A stretch of 16,395 bases of DNA from an uncultured beta proteobacterium (lineage in GTDB: Bacteria; Pseudomonadota; Gammaproteobacteria; Burkholderiales; Burkholderiaceae_B). The stretch is from positions 1 through 16,395 of the forward strand of contig CAIYCP010000357.1 in assembly GCA_903924715.1 (NCBI GenBank). Direction: 5' to 3'. A program made the position numbers and the translations under genes. This document shows positions 1-7,318 of this stretch, one piece after another. A model generated the notes under the pieces. It was not told the origin of the DNA. It saw only the letters and a program-made list of their open reading frames with translations, and did not search any database. Within the stretch, counting starts at the first letter, position 1; each line of letters begins with the position of its first letter.

Positions 1-768
1 GCCACACAGTAAAGCGTAGAACACCGCAACGACTGAGGCCTCGGTTGGTGTAAACCAGCCCGCACGCATCCCCCCCAGAATGATCACTGGCAACAGAAGG
101 GCAGGTATTGCCTTCCAGGTGGTCAACCATATTTCTTTTCGAGTCGGAAATTGATTACCAGCCTTGTAATCGCGTTGTTTAGAGATGTGCCAATTGACGA
201 CACACATTGCGGCTGCGATCAGAACACCTGGAATCAGACCTGCCATAAATAAGGCACCGACTGATACACGGTCATCGGCTAAGGCGTAGATAATCATGAT
301 GATTGAGGGCGGAATAATTGGCCCTACGATTGCGGTAGAGGCCGTCAGGGCGGCAGCGTAAGAGCGCGAATAACCGGCCTTGTCCATCATGCGAATTAAC
401 ATTGAGCCGGGGCCCGCCGCATCGGCTAGGGCTGAACCCGAAATGCCAGAGAAAAAAGTCAAAGACAACACATTGGTATAGCCTAAGCCACCGCGTTTGT
501 GGCCCACAAATTGGCCAGCAAATTTCAAAAAAACTTCGGTCAACGAACCCCCGCTCATTAACTCTGCCGCAAGAATGAAAAACGGCACGGCCATTAGTGG
601 AAAGCTATCGATCCCTGTGAAGGTTTCTTTAAGCAACACTAGTAACGGAAAGCTCAAGCCTGATATGACTAGTGCGGTGATGGTGGATAAGCCGAGTGCA
701 AACGCGACCGGTACGCCAATCGCCAAATAAACGCAGACAGAAAGTAAAAGGATGACGCTCGCATTCAT
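1..768 (-). CDS. dctM: TRAP transporter large permease subunit, DctM family (partial, C-terminus beyond the window)
   Basis: This is the 12-TM-type membrane subunit that couples sodium-driven import to the DctP binding protein. Only the first 256 residues are present; the family is about 425 residues, so the C-terminal part lies off the left edge. The N-terminus is a hydrophobic helix rich in L, V and A. It is followed by typical DctM elements such as the FFSGISGSALAD stretch and a conserved GPIIPPSI loop near residue 150, which gives a secure family call. The ATG at 766-768 overlaps the dctQ stop in an ATGA arrangement, so the two are translationally coupled. It forms one operon with dctP and dctQ. 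The substrate is not readable from this subunit; an organic acid is the family norm. Confidence 0.93.
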   Translation of the reverse strand, partial: MNASVILLLSVCVYLAIGVPVAFALGLSTITALVISGLSFPLLVLLKETFTGIDSFPLMAVPFFILAAELMSGGSLTEVFLKFAGQFVGHKRGGLGYTNVLSLTFFSGISGSALADAAGPGSMLIRMMDKAGYSRSYAAALTASTAIVGPIIPPSIIMIIYALADDRVSVGALFMAGLIPGVLIAAAMCVVNWHISKQRDYKAGNQFPTRKEIWLTTWKAIPALLLPVIILGGMRAGWFTPTEASVVAVFYALLCG

Positions 769-1277
769 AATGAGGCACTCGCAGTGGCATCAAAGTGGGC
801 ATCAGAAGCAAATTTTCGCTCAAAGACATAGCCCTTCATGATGAAGAACAAGTGGATCAGTGTCATCGCAGCACCAAGCGGCAGCCCTGCATAAATAATG
901 GCTATCGAAATCTGTGTGGCGGGTGTCTGTTGGTATTGAGTGCGATCCATGTATTCAAGACCGTACCAAGTGAAGAACACAAACAGAGCAGAGATGAGTA
1001 AGACAATAAAAAGACGTACCGCGATCGCCGCCGTGCGTGGCAAGGCATCTTGCAGATTTTCGACAGCGATGTGACCACCATAGCGCAACACGGGACCGCA
1101 ACCGATGAAGGTCAGCCAGATCATTAAATGGCGCGCAACTTCTTCAGCCCATTCAATCGAAATACTTGTAGTGTAGCGAAGCACAACATTGGCAAAGATA
1201 ATGACTGACATTACGGCCAAAATGATGATCAATAGCCACTTATTCATCGCAACAAAATAGGTTTCGAAGGTTTTCAT
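765..1277 (-). CDS. dctQ: TRAP transporter small permease subunit, DctQ family
   Basis: A 170-residue inner-membrane protein of the usual DctQ size with four predicted hydrophobic helices, at about residues 14-34, 50-68, 86-106 and 126-148. The family signature E-W-A-E-E is at residues 42-46, followed by a second helix with W and F/G residues typical of DctQ. It pairs with the DctM subunit in the membrane complex. It sits between dctP (66-base gap) and dctM (4-base overlap). No convincing Shine-Dalgarno sequence precedes the ATG. Together with the hairpin in the gap, this suggests DctQ and DctM are made in smaller amounts than the periplasmic receptor. Family assignment is firm; substrate is unknown. 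Confidence 0.93.
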   Translation of the reverse strand: MKTFETYFVAMNKWLLIIILAVMSVIIFANVVLRYTTSISIEWAEEVARHLMIWLTFIGCGPVLRYGGHIAVENLQDALPRTAAIAVRLFIVLLISALFVFFTWYGLEYMDRTQYQQTPATQISIAIIYAGLPLGAAMTLIHLFFIMKGYVFERKFASDAHFDATASASL

Positions 1278-1290
1278 ATTGGATGCAGCA

Positions 1291-1330
1291 AAAGAAAAAA
1301 TGGTGGCAGATTGTTAATCGCCACCATTTT
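1291..1330 (-). terminator. Hairpin plus U-tract between dctP and dctQ (attenuator or partial terminator)
   Basis: Arms at 1297-1307 and 1320-1330 are perfectly complementary over 11 bases (AAAATGGTGGC). Inside them GATT (1309-1312) pairs with AATC (1316-1319) around a GTT loop, leaving one bulged base. Read on the minus strand, the stem is followed directly by a T-rich run (TTTTTTCTTTT, including the end of the stem). This is the classic rho-independent layout, placed 13 bases after the dctP stop and 14 bases before the dctQ start. It probably lets most transcripts end after dctP, giving an excess of binding protein, or it protects the dctP mRNA 3' end. Confidence 0.82.
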
Positions 1331-1343
1331 GTTAACCACAATT

Positions 1344-2327
1344 TTATTTAAAGTCTTGGATCTTGCGGATATTTTCTGCACCAAACTCTTTGGCGTAAGC
1401 CGCATAGGCGGGTTCAAGAGCTTTAACGAATGCTGCCATGTCTACCTGTTTTGTGACTGTCATGCCATCTGCTTCGAGTTGAGCGATGCCAGCTGCCTCG
1501 TCATCGTTCACCTTCTTACGTTGCGCGATGTTTGCCACTTTTGCAGCCGCATAAAAAACTTTTTTGTCGGCCTCGCTTAGTTTGTTCATGAAACGCGGCG
1601 AGCTCAAAATCAGCGAAGGCGAGTACACGTGGGCGGTAAGAGACAGATATTTTTGAACCTGAGATAACTTAGCTGCCAGGATGACGGGAATCGGATTCTC
1701 TTGACCATCAACCACCCCTTGCTGCAGCGCGCCAAATACTTCAGGAAAAGCCATAGGCGTTGGGCGAATACCGAAGGTACGGTAGCCATCCATGTGCACT
1801 TTGTTTTCCATGGTGCGCATTTTTAAACCAGATGCATCTTCAGGTTTGATGATCGGGCGCTTGTTGTTAGTCATGTGACGAAAACCGTTTTCGGTCCAAA
1901 CCAAGGCGACCAGGCCTTTTGCTGGAAATTTCGCGAGCAGAGCGTCACCGTTCGCACTATCAAGGTATCTTCGTGCGTGGTCGTAATCCCGAAATAAAAA
2001 TGGGATGTCTACGATTTTGATCTCGGGAACAAAATTACCAACTGGACCCGTTGATGTATCAACAAAATCAAGCGTGCCAAGCTGCACAGCCTCGACCATT
2101 TCACGCTCTCCGCCTAACGATCCATTTGGAAATTGCTGACACTTATACCGACCTTCGGTGCCTTTCTCGATTTCGTCACAAAACGTCGTGGCTCCGACAC
2201 CTGTGTGTGAAGTCGAAGCGATCGCGTAACCAATTTTGACGATGGTTTGCGCGCCGACAGTCCCTGTCGTGAGGAGTAGTGTTGCCGCAGCAATTGAGGT
2301 CAAGCGAATTATTTGTTTGAAGTTCAT
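1344..2327 (-). CDS. dctP: TRAP transporter substrate-binding protein, DctP family
   Basis: A periplasmic solute receptor of 327 residues, the usual size. Residues 1-26 form a signal peptide (basic start, hydrophobic core, cleavage probable after VGA), so the mature protein would start near Q27. The carboxylate-clamping Arg of the family is probably R171 in the GLKMRTM segment. The FGALQQGVVDGQENP stretch (about 198-212) is diagnostic for DctP. Two cysteines, C50 and C63, lie close enough for a possible disulfide. A GAGGG ribosome site precedes the ATG. It is the first gene of the dctPQM operon, downstream of and co-oriented with a LysR regulator, which may control it. The ligand is inferred to be an organic acid, possibly aromatic from the context. 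Confidence 0.93.
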   Translation of the reverse strand: MNFKQIIRLTSIAAATLLLTTGTVGAQTIVKIGYAIASTSHTGVGATTFCDEIEKGTEGRYKCQQFPNGSLGGEREMVEAVQLGTLDFVDTSTGPVGNFVPEIKIVDIPFLFRDYDHARRYLDSANGDALLAKFPAKGLVALVWTENGFRHMTNNKRPIIKPEDASGLKMRTMENKVHMDGYRTFGIRPTPMAFPEVFGALQQGVVDGQENPIPVILAAKLSQVQKYLSLTAHVYSPSLILSSPRFMNKLSEADKKVFYAAAKVANIAQRKKVNDDEAAGIAQLEADGMTVTKQVDMAAFVKALEPAYAAYAKEFGAENIRKIQDFK

Positions 2328-2352
2328 GTTTCCCTCTGAGTGAATGGGTATG

Positions 2353-2379
2353 GTGATTGTTGCTAGTAATCGTAATCAC
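2353..2379. repeat. Inverted repeat upstream of dctP
   Basis: GTGATT (2353-2358) and AATCAC (2374-2379) are perfect inverted copies 15 bases apart. They interleave with a second pair, CTAGTA (2363-2368) and TACTAG (2393-2398). All lie in the non-coding gap just upstream of dctP. They may be regulator binding sites or leader RNA structure. Short arms like these can arise by chance, so the role is uncertain. Confidence 0.3.
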
Positions 2380-2414
2380 TTCTAGCGAATGCTACTAGAC
2401 ATTATTGGCGGCTG

Positions 2415-2428
2415 GTATTAGGTAATAC
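2415..2428. promoter_or_regulatory. 14-base palindrome in the lysR-dctP gap, candidate LysR operator
   Basis: GTATTA-GG-TAATAC is a perfect 6-base inverted repeat with a 2-base centre. It is about 88 bases upstream of the dctP start and 33 bases past the lysR stop codon. It contains a T-N10-A core close to the T-N11-A pattern bound by LysR-type regulators, and its distance suits an upstream activation site. The binding protein is inferred from position only. Confidence 0.4.
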
Positions 2429-2461
2429 GAGATGTTCGTAGGTTCTAGGTATCGCTCGAGG

Positions 2462-3385
2462 TTAAGTATGGCTTAATACGCTCGACTCTTTCGCAACCTT
2501 GACGATCAGTTGGCGCAGCCATTGATGGCCTGTATCGTTTTGACTGCGCTCATGCCAATACGCCGCATATTTGATGCGCGGCAGACGGATCGGTGGATCA
2601 ATGATTTGTAAGGGCAATTGCTCGGCGAATTTGACTGCGAGGCTATATGGGATCATTGCGATCATGTCGGTTGAACCGACGACATTTGCGACGGTGCCGA
2701 AATTTTGCATTTGAAACGACATGGATATCTGCTTGCCCAGGCCGTGCAGGGTTTCGTCAATCACTCTGTTGGTGGTATTGCCCCGTGCGCCTAACGTGCG
2801 GGCATGAGGGATGGATAAAAAATCATTCAGTGATAAATGACTTTTGATCCGAGGATGATTGGTCTTTGCGATGCAAACCATTTTGTCTTGAAAGCACAAT
2901 AAAGAGCGTAGCGCTACGTTCGGATGAATCAGCCAGGCAAGTCGCAAATCTACTTCGCCGCTTTCAAGTAGTTCGAAAGAGCGCTCTGGGTTCGGGGCTT
3001 TCACCTCAAGCTGGACATGTGGAGCCAGACTTCTGAGTTTAGCCAGCAGGTTTGGGATGAGCCTGAGCTCGACATGCTCAGGTGCGGTAATGACAAAGAT
3101 TCGCGTTGATTTTGTAGCATCAAAGACGGTAGGCGGACTGGTCAGGGCGCTGTAATCGCTGAGCATGTTTCGCACCGAGCTCTCGATCTGAAGGGCGCGA
3201 TTGGTGGGCGTCATTCGACGTCCAGACCTTAAGAGCAGTGGGTCGTGAAACAGTTCACGCAGGCGAGACAAGGCGAGGCTGACGGCGGGCTGAGTCAAGC
3301 CTAAACGCTCGGCCGTATTCGATACGCTGCGTTCGTTGAGCAACACCACAAACAAGTTCAGGAGTTTGATATCAACGTTATTCAT
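2462..3385 (-). CDS. LysR-type transcriptional regulator, NahR/LinR-like
   Basis: A 307-residue regulator of normal LysR length. The N-terminal winged helix-turn-helix spans about residues 5-62, with the recognition region around 20-42 (NTAERLGLTQPAVSLALSRL) followed by the family's LFHDPLLLRSGR wing. The wording of this domain is closest to the NahR/LinR/DntR group, whose known members respond to aromatic acids. Residues 92-300 form the periplasmic-binding-protein-like effector domain. It is divergent from the Bug-hydrolase-Rieske operon across 144 bases and co-oriented with the TRAP operon, so either or both may be targets. No good ribosome site precedes the ATG, which suggests weak translation. 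The effector cannot be told from the sequence. Confidence 0.92.
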   Translation of the reverse strand: MNNVDIKLLNLFVVLLNERSVSNTAERLGLTQPAVSLALSRLRELFHDPLLLRSGRRMTPTNRALQIESSVRNMLSDYSALTSPPTVFDATKSTRIFVITAPEHVELRLIPNLLAKLRSLAPHVQLEVKAPNPERSFELLESGEVDLRLAWLIHPNVALRSLLCFQDKMVCIAKTNHPRIKSHLSLNDFLSIPHARTLGARGNTTNRVIDETLHGLGKQISMSFQMQNFGTVANVVGSTDMIAMIPYSLAVKFAEQLPLQIIDPPIRLPRIKYAAYWHERSQNDTGHQWLRQLIVKVAKESSVLSHT

Positions 3386-3390
3386 AAATG

Positions 3391-3426
3391 GGTATATAAG
3401 ATATATCGAATTAAGTATATATTATC
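3391..3426. promoter_or_regulatory. AT-rich divergent control region between lysR and the catabolic operon
   Basis: A strikingly A/T-rich block with repeated TATAT steps and the 8-base palindrome GATATATC (about 3400-3407), unlike the surrounding DNA. It lies just upstream of the lysR start and about 105-140 bases upstream of the opposite operon. This is where a LysR protein usually binds to control its divergent target and itself. It could also hold the lysR -10 element. No exact operator can be fixed. Confidence 0.4.
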
Positions 3427-3455
3427 TGAGGCTTTGCTCCTAAACTTGTGCAGCT

Positions 3456-3484
3456 TTGACGCGTTGGGCTATGCAACCTAAATG
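3456..3484 (+). promoter_or_regulatory. Candidate sigma-70 promoter for the Bug-hydrolase-Rieske operon
   Basis: A -35-like TTGACG (3456-3461) and a -10-like TAAATG (3479-3484) are separated by 17 bases, ending 45 bases before the first start codon. The -35 is a 5/6 match but the -10 is poor, which fits an activator-dependent promoter. The AT-rich block upstream would be the regulator site. Confidence 0.4.
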
Positions 3485-3529
3485 AACAGCCGATGAGCTC
3501 AAAATAATGACGTCACCGGAGACATTGAC

Positions 3530-4516
3530 ATGTGGATGAAAAAACGCAGTATTTTGGCTTTGGTCCTGGGATTCGGTTTGGCGCAAACTGGCACGGCCAC
3601 GGGCCAGACTCAATATCCCGATCGTGCAATCAAAATGATTGTGGCTTGGCCGGCGGGTGGCGGTACGGATAACGTGGCACGACTCATCGCTAAATTCTTG
3701 GGTGAACGGCTTAAACAGCCCATCGTCGTCGAGAATAAATCTGGCGCGAGTGGCGTGATCGGAACGGAATATGCCGCTAGAGCGATACCGGATGGGTACA
3801 CAATCCAATACACGGTCGCTGATTCGCATTCGATTAATCCCCACGTTTTTAAAAACGTATCGTTTGATGCCCTGAAAGACTTTATCCCAGTGGCGGTGGT
3901 GGGCAGTATGCCCAATGTGCTCGTGGCAAACAATTCGGTGCCCGCTAACAATATGGCTGAGTTCTTAAAGCTTGCACGAGCTGAACCCGACCGCTTCACT
4001 TATGCGTCTTGGGGTATCGCGAGCGGTGCGCATATTCGGACCGAGGCCTTTAATAAAGAGGCGAAAATTAAAATTCGGCATATTCCGTATCAGGGGTCAG
4101 GTCCCGCGTTTGCTGCCATCGTGGGCCAGCAGGTCGATGTCATGATGGTGCCCTTGGGTTTGGCTTACGCAACGGCCAAGGCTGGAAAAGTAAAAATCTT
4201 GGGTGTTGATACGCTAGAGAGGGTGGCAGAAGCCCCTGAAATCCCAACCTTCACAGAGATGGGAATCCCCGTGAGCTTGGCCTTTTGGCAAGGCATTCTC
4301 GTCCCTGCTAAAACACCGCCTGAAGCTGTCGCAAAACTCAATCAAGAAATGAATGCCATTTTGGCCGATCCAAAAGTGAAGCAGGCCCTGTTGGGCGTTG
4401 GCGTCAATGTCCGTACGAACGACATGCAATCGCTTGCACAATTAAATACCTATATGAAAGATGAGTATCAGCGATGGGGATCAGTGATTCGCGATGCTCA
4501 AATTATTGAAAAATAG
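3530..4516 (+). CDS. Bug/TctC family tripartite tricarboxylate transporter receptor (first of three)
   Basis: A periplasmic receptor of 328 residues. A signal peptide spans about residues 1-26 (MWMKKR basic start, hydrophobic core, cleavage near ATGQ). The Bug signature follows: YPDRAIKMIVAWPAGGGTD (PAGGGTD at 41-47) and ENKSGASG (68-75), then the DGYTI segment. These loops clamp carboxylate ligands in known Bug proteins. The ATG at 3530 has CGGAGA upstream; an ATG two codons later is a less likely start. It is the first gene of an operon with a serine hydrolase, Rieske oxygenase and ferredoxin. That suggests it binds the substrate or a precursor of that pathway. No TctA or TctB permease is nearby, so it either borrows one or acts as a sensor. 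Confidence 0.92.
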   Translation: MWMKKRSILALVLGFGLAQTGTATGQTQYPDRAIKMIVAWPAGGGTDNVARLIAKFLGERLKQPIVVENKSGASGVIGTEYAARAIPDGYTIQYTVADSHSINPHVFKNVSFDALKDFIPVAVVGSMPNVLVANNSVPANNMAEFLKLARAEPDRFTYASWGIASGAHIRTEAFNKEAKIKIRHIPYQGSGPAFAAIVGQQVDVMMVPLGLAYATAKAGKVKILGVDTLERVAEAPEIPTFTEMGIPVSLAFWQGILVPAKTPPEAVAKLNQEMNAILADPKVKQALLGVGVNVRTNDMQSLAQLNTYMKDEYQRWGSVIRDAQIIEK

Positions 4517-4537
4517 ATATATCAATCGGAGGCTATT

Positions 4538-5722
4538 TTGGTAACTAAAAAAACGAGCGCACGCAGCAGTGGTGCCATGGGTTTTGATCTAAAGAAATTG
4601 AGCAGAGTTGAGCAGCGTGTCAAACAAGATATCGAACAATCTAAGTATGATGGTGCTCGGATTTTAGTCGCTCGCCGCGGCGAAAAAGTACTCGACTTGA
4701 CCCTTGGCTATGCCGAGCGTGACACCAAACGTGTGATGCAGCCCGATGCGGTTTTTAGTGTCATGTCGATTTCAAAGGTCATGACGGCGATTGCTTTGCT
4801 CCAGTGCGTTGAGCGGGGTGACTTAAGTCTCTTGACCCCCGTCGCGCAAATTATCCCTGAGTTTGCGAAGCGCGGTAAAGATAAAGTCACCGTGGGTCAA
4901 GTTCTGACGCATACGGCCGGGCTTGGTATGGCCCCGGTTGCCTTGCCTGCCGATGAGATCGGCGTGTTGGCAAAAAGCGTCGCGGCGATTTGTGAGCTGC
5001 CTCTAGAGTCGACGCCTGGCGAACTGGTGAGCTATAGCGCGATGACGGGGTTCACGATTCTTGCAGAAATCGTTCGGCGCTTGGATGCCAAAAAACGTCA
5101 TTTCAGAACAATCATGGCAGATGATGTTTTAGACCCCTTAGGGATGAAGGATGCCTCTTTTGGTTTGCCTGATCGATTAAGAAAACGTCGGGTACCAGTC
5201 ATCGTTCGTGATGACGATGCGCCTGAACTAAATCGTAAGTTTTTAGCTGCTCGGGATCAAGTAGTGAGCGCTGAGACGGAGCTTGCATCGGGTGGCGCAA
5301 CCTTTGCAACTGCAGATGACATCTTGAAGTTGGGTGAGGCCTTGCGCTTAGGTGGTGCGTTAAATGGCAATCGCGTACTTTCGCCCGCCACCGTTAAATT
5401 GATGACAACGAATCAAACCGGTTTAAAGCCTAACGGAATGATGAACTCTTCAAGGGCGTTGCACAGTATGGCGCCGTTTCCGGCATTTTTAGGTCTGGGG
5501 TTATTTTTGCGAGGCGAGGGCTTGTTTCCTAGTCATATCGCGTCGTTGGCTTCACCTGGAACATTTGGTGGGTGGGGTTTAGGTTCGATGGGATTTTGGG
5601 TAGATCCAGAGCGCGAGGTGACGTTTGTTGCCTTGACCTCTGGCGTCATGGAACGCATTCGCAACCTGATTCGTTTTCAGGTAATTGGCGATATGGTTCT
5701 TTCTTCGCTTGTTGAAAATTGA
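4538..5722 (+). CDS. SxxK serine hydrolase, class C beta-lactamase-like (esterase/amidase type)
   Basis: A 394-residue enzyme of the beta-lactamase/EstB fold (Pfam Beta-lactamase family). The nucleophile motif S77-I-S-K80 lies in FSVMSISKVMTAIAL. The second-site tyrosine is probably Y166 in SYSAMTGF, matching the YxN-like box. HTAGLG (125-130) is typical of the family. The C-terminal KTG-box region reads SPGTFGGWG (339-347), without Lys or a clear HxG, as in esterase-like rather than true lactamase members. No signal peptide is visible, so it is probably cytoplasmic. The start chosen is TTG at 4538 because GGAGG sits 5 bases upstream; ATG at 4577 is an alternative that would drop 13 residues. 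It is 21 bases after the Bug gene. A role in cleaving an ester, lactone or amide of the pathway substrate is inferred. Confidence 0.87.
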   Translation: MVTKKTSARSSGAMGFDLKKLSRVEQRVKQDIEQSKYDGARILVARRGEKVLDLTLGYAERDTKRVMQPDAVFSVMSISKVMTAIALLQCVERGDLSLLTPVAQIIPEFAKRGKDKVTVGQVLTHTAGLGMAPVALPADEIGVLAKSVAAICELPLESTPGELVSYSAMTGFTILAEIVRRLDAKKRHFRTIMADDVLDPLGMKDASFGLPDRLRKRRVPVIVRDDDAPELNRKFLAARDQVVSAETELASGGATFATADDILKLGEALRLGGALNGNRVLSPATVKLMTTNQTGLKPNGMMNSSRALHSMAPFPAFLGLGLFLRGEGLFPSHIASLASPGTFGGWGLGSMGFWVDPEREVTFVALTSGVMERIRNLIRFQVIGDMVLSSLVEN

Positions 5723-5739
5723 TTGGGTAGCCTTTAAAG

Positions 5740-6948
5740 ATGAATAACGATTCGATTACTGTATTCAAGGGCGACACCAGTCGTTTAAAGAATGTCATTC
5801 CAATTCAAGAGCGGGTTGAGCCGAATTTTTATCAACAAGAAGTTGCACGCATTTTTAAGAAAGCGTGGCTAATTGTTGGTAGTGCTGAAGATCTAATCGA
5901 GATTGGTGCCTATAAGGTTGTAGATGTTCCTCCGTTAAAGGCTTCGCTAGTAGTGGTTCGTTCTGATGATGGCAAGATTAGAGTTTTTCATAATGTTTGT
6001 CGCCATCGGGGCGATAAGTTAGTGCATGATGAGCATGGTTGTAAAAAATCGTTTACCTGTCGCTTTCACGCCTGGACGTACTCTAATAGTGGCACCTTGA
6101 CGGGTGTGACAGACTCCACTCAGTTTTTGGGACTTGATAAAGACAAGATGGGCTTGGTTGAGGTTCATTCTGAAGTTTGGGAAAACATCGTCTTTGTGAA
6201 CTTTGATAAAAATCCACGTCAAACGCTTAAAGAATGGTTGGGCCCAATTTATGATCAATACGCTGGGTTTTCTGCTAATCGCATCAAAATCGCGGATCAT
6301 CGAGTGGTATTGAATACCAACTGGAATCTTGCGGTGAACGCCTTCTGTGAGGGCTATCACAATCTGTACATCCACAAAAATACGGTGCCAGATTATCAAG
6401 GCGGAAAAACCAATCCGAAACGCCATCGGGCGTACCTTGAAGTTGGCGAGCACTTTGCGCGCTATTCAGCGCATGGAAATCCGAATCATAAGGCTACACC
6501 TGCAGAAGGACTTTTGTATAAGCATTCAAAGCCGATGTTCCCAGCTTTTACGCATTTCAATATGGAGGATTTGCCCCCTGGCGTGAACCCTTCGCGCTTT
6601 GCGCAATGGGCGTTTGACATTATGCATGTCGTGCCGAATTTCGTGATTGGTCCTCAAGCGAATACGCATTCAATCATGTTTTTTTGGCCGATCGATCATA
6701 ACAAGACGGATGTTCGAGTGATGCGTTTTGGGTTTAAGTCAGATCGGCCTTCAGATCGCATTGCGCAAGCGCATTCGATCACCCGTGGTCGCGAGGTTCT
6801 GCGTGAGGATTTGGCGACGATGGAGACCAATTATCAGGGTGTTGCAAGCGGTGGAATTCCTTATTTGTTTTTGTCAGAACAAGAGCAATTGATTCAAAAC
6901 CACTACCGAGCAGCTGACGACTTATTACGTGATGCGGGGAGTCAATAA
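5740..6948 (+). CDS. Rieske non-heme iron oxygenase, alpha (catalytic) subunit
   Basis: A 402-residue ring-hydroxylating or demethylating oxygenase. The Rieske 2Fe-2S site is C87-x-H89 and C107-x2-H110 (CxH-x17-CxxH). The catalytic domain carries the mononuclear iron motif E204-G-Y-H207-x4-H212, with E356 or D357 as the likely third ligand. The residue three before the first His, which bridges the two metal centres, is Glu instead of the more common Asp. Glu is also used by CntA and glycine-betaine-type oxygenases. No beta subunit gene is nearby, consistent with an alpha-only oligomer. It lies 17 bases after the hydrolase gene and 2 bases before the next gene, so it is in the same operon; the ferredoxin two genes on is its likely electron donor. 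The substrate cannot be named. Confidence 0.93.
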   Translation: MNNDSITVFKGDTSRLKNVIPIQERVEPNFYQQEVARIFKKAWLIVGSAEDLIEIGAYKVVDVPPLKASLVVVRSDDGKIRVFHNVCRHRGDKLVHDEHGCKKSFTCRFHAWTYSNSGTLTGVTDSTQFLGLDKDKMGLVEVHSEVWENIVFVNFDKNPRQTLKEWLGPIYDQYAGFSANRIKIADHRVVLNTNWNLAVNAFCEGYHNLYIHKNTVPDYQGGKTNPKRHRAYLEVGEHFARYSAHGNPNHKATPAEGLLYKHSKPMFPAFTHFNMEDLPPGVNPSRFAQWAFDIMHVVPNFVIGPQANTHSIMFFWPIDHNKTDVRVMRFGFKSDRPSDRIAQAHSITRGREVLREDLATMETNYQGVASGGIPYLFLSEQEQLIQNHYRAADDLLRDAGSQ

Positions 6949-6950
6949 CG

Positions 6951-7292
6951 ATGGCCACCTTACCCTCAAAATTCTCTGATTTAGAGCGCTTTGTCGACGA
7001 ATGGGCGCTTAAGTCAGAGGAGGCGCGTTTTAACAAATTGCATCACGTGACGCTTGAGCACTTGCGCATCTTTTACGATGCGCTATTGCCCAGAATGGAA
7101 GAGGTTCTTCTGTACTTGAATCAATACAAAATACAGGATTTACCGCCAGAAGAGAAAACTCTTTTTTATCTGGCAATGACGTTCGCCGAGACCGCACACC
7201 CAATCGATCTAAAGTGGGAAGATGTTGATTTTCCTGATGCTTACCCATGGGATAAGTTTGAGTTTCGAACGGTAAGTGCTGCAGAAAATTAA
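6951..7292 (+). CDS. Small conserved-looking protein linked to the Rieske oxygenase, function unknown
   Basis: A 113-residue soluble, largely helical-looking, acidic protein without signal peptide, membrane segment or metal-binding Cys cluster. Recognisable stretches are FSDLERFVDEWALKSEEARF (8-27), LRIFYDALLPRMEEVLLYLN (38-57) and a proline-rich, acidic end with DFPDAYPWDKFEF. I recall similar short proteins beside Rieske oxygenases in other proteobacteria but cannot assign a named family. Its ATG is 2 bases after the oxygenase stop, with GGGGAG about 9 bases upstream inside that gene, so it is tightly coupled. It could be a small structural or assembly partner of the oxygenase; it does not look like the classical beta subunit, which is about 160-190 residues. 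Confidence 0.78.
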   Translation: MATLPSKFSDLERFVDEWALKSEEARFNKLHHVTLEHLRIFYDALLPRMEEVLLYLNQYKIQDLPPEEKTLFYLAMTFAETAHPIDLKWEDVDFPDAYPWDKFEFRTVSAAEN

Positions 7293-7318
7293 TTCAAGAT
7301 TAATCACTGGAATGATGG

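Noticed and set aside
497..730. A plus-strand open frame of 77 codons within the dctM region
   Set aside because: It is antisense to the well-supported DctM reading frame and has no recognisable product.
2462..2476. TTAAG-TATGG-CTTAA at the lysR 3' end as a terminator
   Set aside because: A 5-base A/T-rich stem without a T-run; too weak and inside the coding end.
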